31,709 nt of DNA from CAJBVG01 sp943371235 (GTDB lineage: Bacteria; Bacteroidota; Bacteroidia; Sphingobacteriales; Sphingobacteriaceae). How positions within the stretch are numbered: position 1 is the first letter of the stretch; each line of letters starts with the position of its first letter. Positions 30,752-31,709 of the stretch are shown in pieces. The stretch is taken from NCBI GenBank assembly GCA_943371235.1, contig CALRTZ010000034.1, positions 1-31,709 of the forward strand, in the 5' to 3' direction. A program made the translations under genes and the position numbers. The notes beneath the pieces were generated by a model, which had not been told where the DNA came from, made no database searches, and saw nothing but the letters and a program-made list of their open reading frames with translations.

Positions 30752-31709
30752 TTATAAGATTAATCTGTAGAAATCCTGAAAAAGTCGTTCTATTATACTT
30801 TTATCTTTAGTAATTATTTCGGCTTGAGCTGTCATACCTGAATAATATTGAAATTTTTTATTAAAATTAGAACTTAGACCATTAGGAAATTTAACTTTTA
30901 TTAAATATTTATTATCAACTGAAATTGGCGAAATACTTGATACTTTAGCATATACTACCCCATACTCTTCATATGGAAAAGCATCAATTTTTACTATTAC
31001 TTCTTGATTTAATCTAATTTTACCAAAACTAGATTGATGAATATTGATTTCTCCAATTATCTCGTTAATATTGCCATTCATTATATATAATAGCTCTTTA
31101 TTCTGTGGTAATAACTGGCCTTCTTCTAATATACTTGTAAAAATAGTATAACCATCTATAGGTGAAATTAAAAGGTATTTTAATCTCCAATCAGAAATTG
31201 AATTCAATAAACTTATAGTTGAACTAAAAAGTTTGTTTCTACTTAATTCTAAATTATTCTTAAATGCGATTTTCTCTTTTTTTAGATTGTTAATAATAGT
31301 GACATTTTTAAACAAAGTAGATTCTAGTTGTTTCAATTGCAGTTCTTTTAACAACATTTTACTTTTATGAACTTTTAATTCACTTTTGGAAATAACACCT
31401 TGATTGAAAAGTTTAGTTTGTATTTCAAAATCAGATTTCGAAATCTCATAATCTTGTTTAAGAATACTAATTTGTTCGTTTAAATTTTGATCTATATTTT
31501 TTATATTATTTAATTCATTATTTGTATATTTTTCTAAGTCCGAGAAATATTTATAATCTTGATACTTTTTAAATTCGTCAAAATCTAAACCAAATTGATC
31601 ATATTGATTTTGTACATCATCTATACCGTTAAATATTTTTAATTCATATGTAAATAATTCTTGAATATCATTTTTCAATATCATATTATAAATCTTCATG
31701 ATTTCTTCT
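30752..31709 (-). CDS. HlyD-type membrane fusion (adaptor) protein, N-terminus outside window
   Basis: The frame is open without a start to the right edge (internal ATG at 31699), so the gene probably extends beyond it; HlyD-family proteins usually run to 380-440 residues and begin with a membrane helix, absent here. What is visible: a long coiled-coil helical hairpin (EISKSDFEIQTKLFNQGVISKSELKVHKSK, KSELKVHKSKM), then the lipoyl-like half ISPIDGYTIFTSILEEGQLL and the beta-barrel GEINIHQSSFGKIRLNQEVIVKIDAFPYEEYGVVYAKVSSISP. It would link an inner-membrane exporter to an outer-membrane channel. The base composition is clearly more AT-rich than the atp genes, which may point to transfer. The exporter ATPase should lie to the right. 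Confidence 0.8.
   Translation of the reverse strand, partial: EEIMKIYNMILKNDIQELFTYELKIFNGIDDVQNQYDQFGLDFDEFKKYQDYKYFSDLEKYTNNELNNIKNIDQNLNEQISILKQDYEISKSDFEIQTKLFNQGVISKSELKVHKSKMLLKELQLKQLESTLFKNVTIINNLKKEKIAFKNNLELSRNKLFSSTISLLNSISDWRLKYLLISPIDGYTIFTSILEEGQLLPQNKELLYIMNGNINEIIGEINIHQSSFGKIRLNQEVIVKIDAFPYEEYGVVYAKVSSISPISVDNKYLIKVKFPNGLSSNFNKKFQYYSGMTAQAEIITKDKSIIERLFQDFYRLIL

Overview
The window looks like a chromosomal segment of an AT-rich member of the Bacteroidota. The evidence is a type IX secretion (T9SS) C-terminal domain of type A and another of the gliding-motility/type B kind, many promoters with the Bacteroidota -7 box TAnnTTTG, gene starts without Shine-Dalgarno sequences, LytTR two-component genes, a split transketolase, and atpD-atpC as a separate two-gene unit. 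A family or genus cannot be fixed from the sequence. Most genes are housekeeping. No rRNA, tRNA, CRISPR array, transposase or prophage gene was seen.

Layout. 1-1311 (-): a PAP2 phosphatase followed by a PMT/ArnT-like glycosyltransferase that runs off the left edge. 1380-5336: an amino-acid permease (+) converging on the K+ transporter Kup (-). 5486-9071 (+): a secreted cupredoxin-like T9SS cargo, then a tight FAH-hydrolase / M23 peptidase / peroxiredoxin operon. 9072-9608: a gene-free stretch with short-word arrays, an inverted-repeat element and a terminator. 9609-14234 (+): transketolase N-subunit, two paralogous secreted VWA proteins, transketolase C-subunit. 14262-15729 (+): ECF sigma factor, membrane anti-sigma candidate, Spy/CpxP-like sensor. 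15726-17848: CorA (-) divergent from a class III aminotransferase (+). 17853-19611 (-): two secreted Ig/PKD-like proteins, one with the gliding-motility/T9SS type B C-terminus. 19746-22406 (-): LytS-type histidine kinase, LytTR regulator, DUF58 protein. 22613-24392 (+): a 35-residue membrane peptide translationally coupled to a two-gene BcrA/BcrB-like ABC transporter. 24528-28659 (-): dnaE and trxA. 28890-30645 (+): atpD-atpC. 30752-31709 (-): a visibly more AT-rich, 5'-truncated HlyD-type adaptor gene.

The strongest unexplained signal is a set of intergenic arrays of 7- or 8-bp words. Each array has its own word with a fixed core of about 3-5 bases and free remaining positions, held in strict phase (NNTCGANN every 8 bp, TTAGTNN every 7 bp, a GTACA-like word every 7 bp). 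They sit at gene 3' ends, often contain the stop codon, and three lie directly against intrinsic terminators. One runs in phase into the -7 box of the transketolase gene. Another forms a 19-bp hairpin at the predicted 5' end of the trxA mRNA. Other points of interest are several promoters whose -7 box ends 3-4 nt before the start codon (candidate leaderless mRNAs), the small membrane peptide, the VWA pair inside the transketolase locus, a cupredoxin that seems to have lost two copper ligands, and 21-bp-spaced direct repeats between the LytTR kinase and the transporter.
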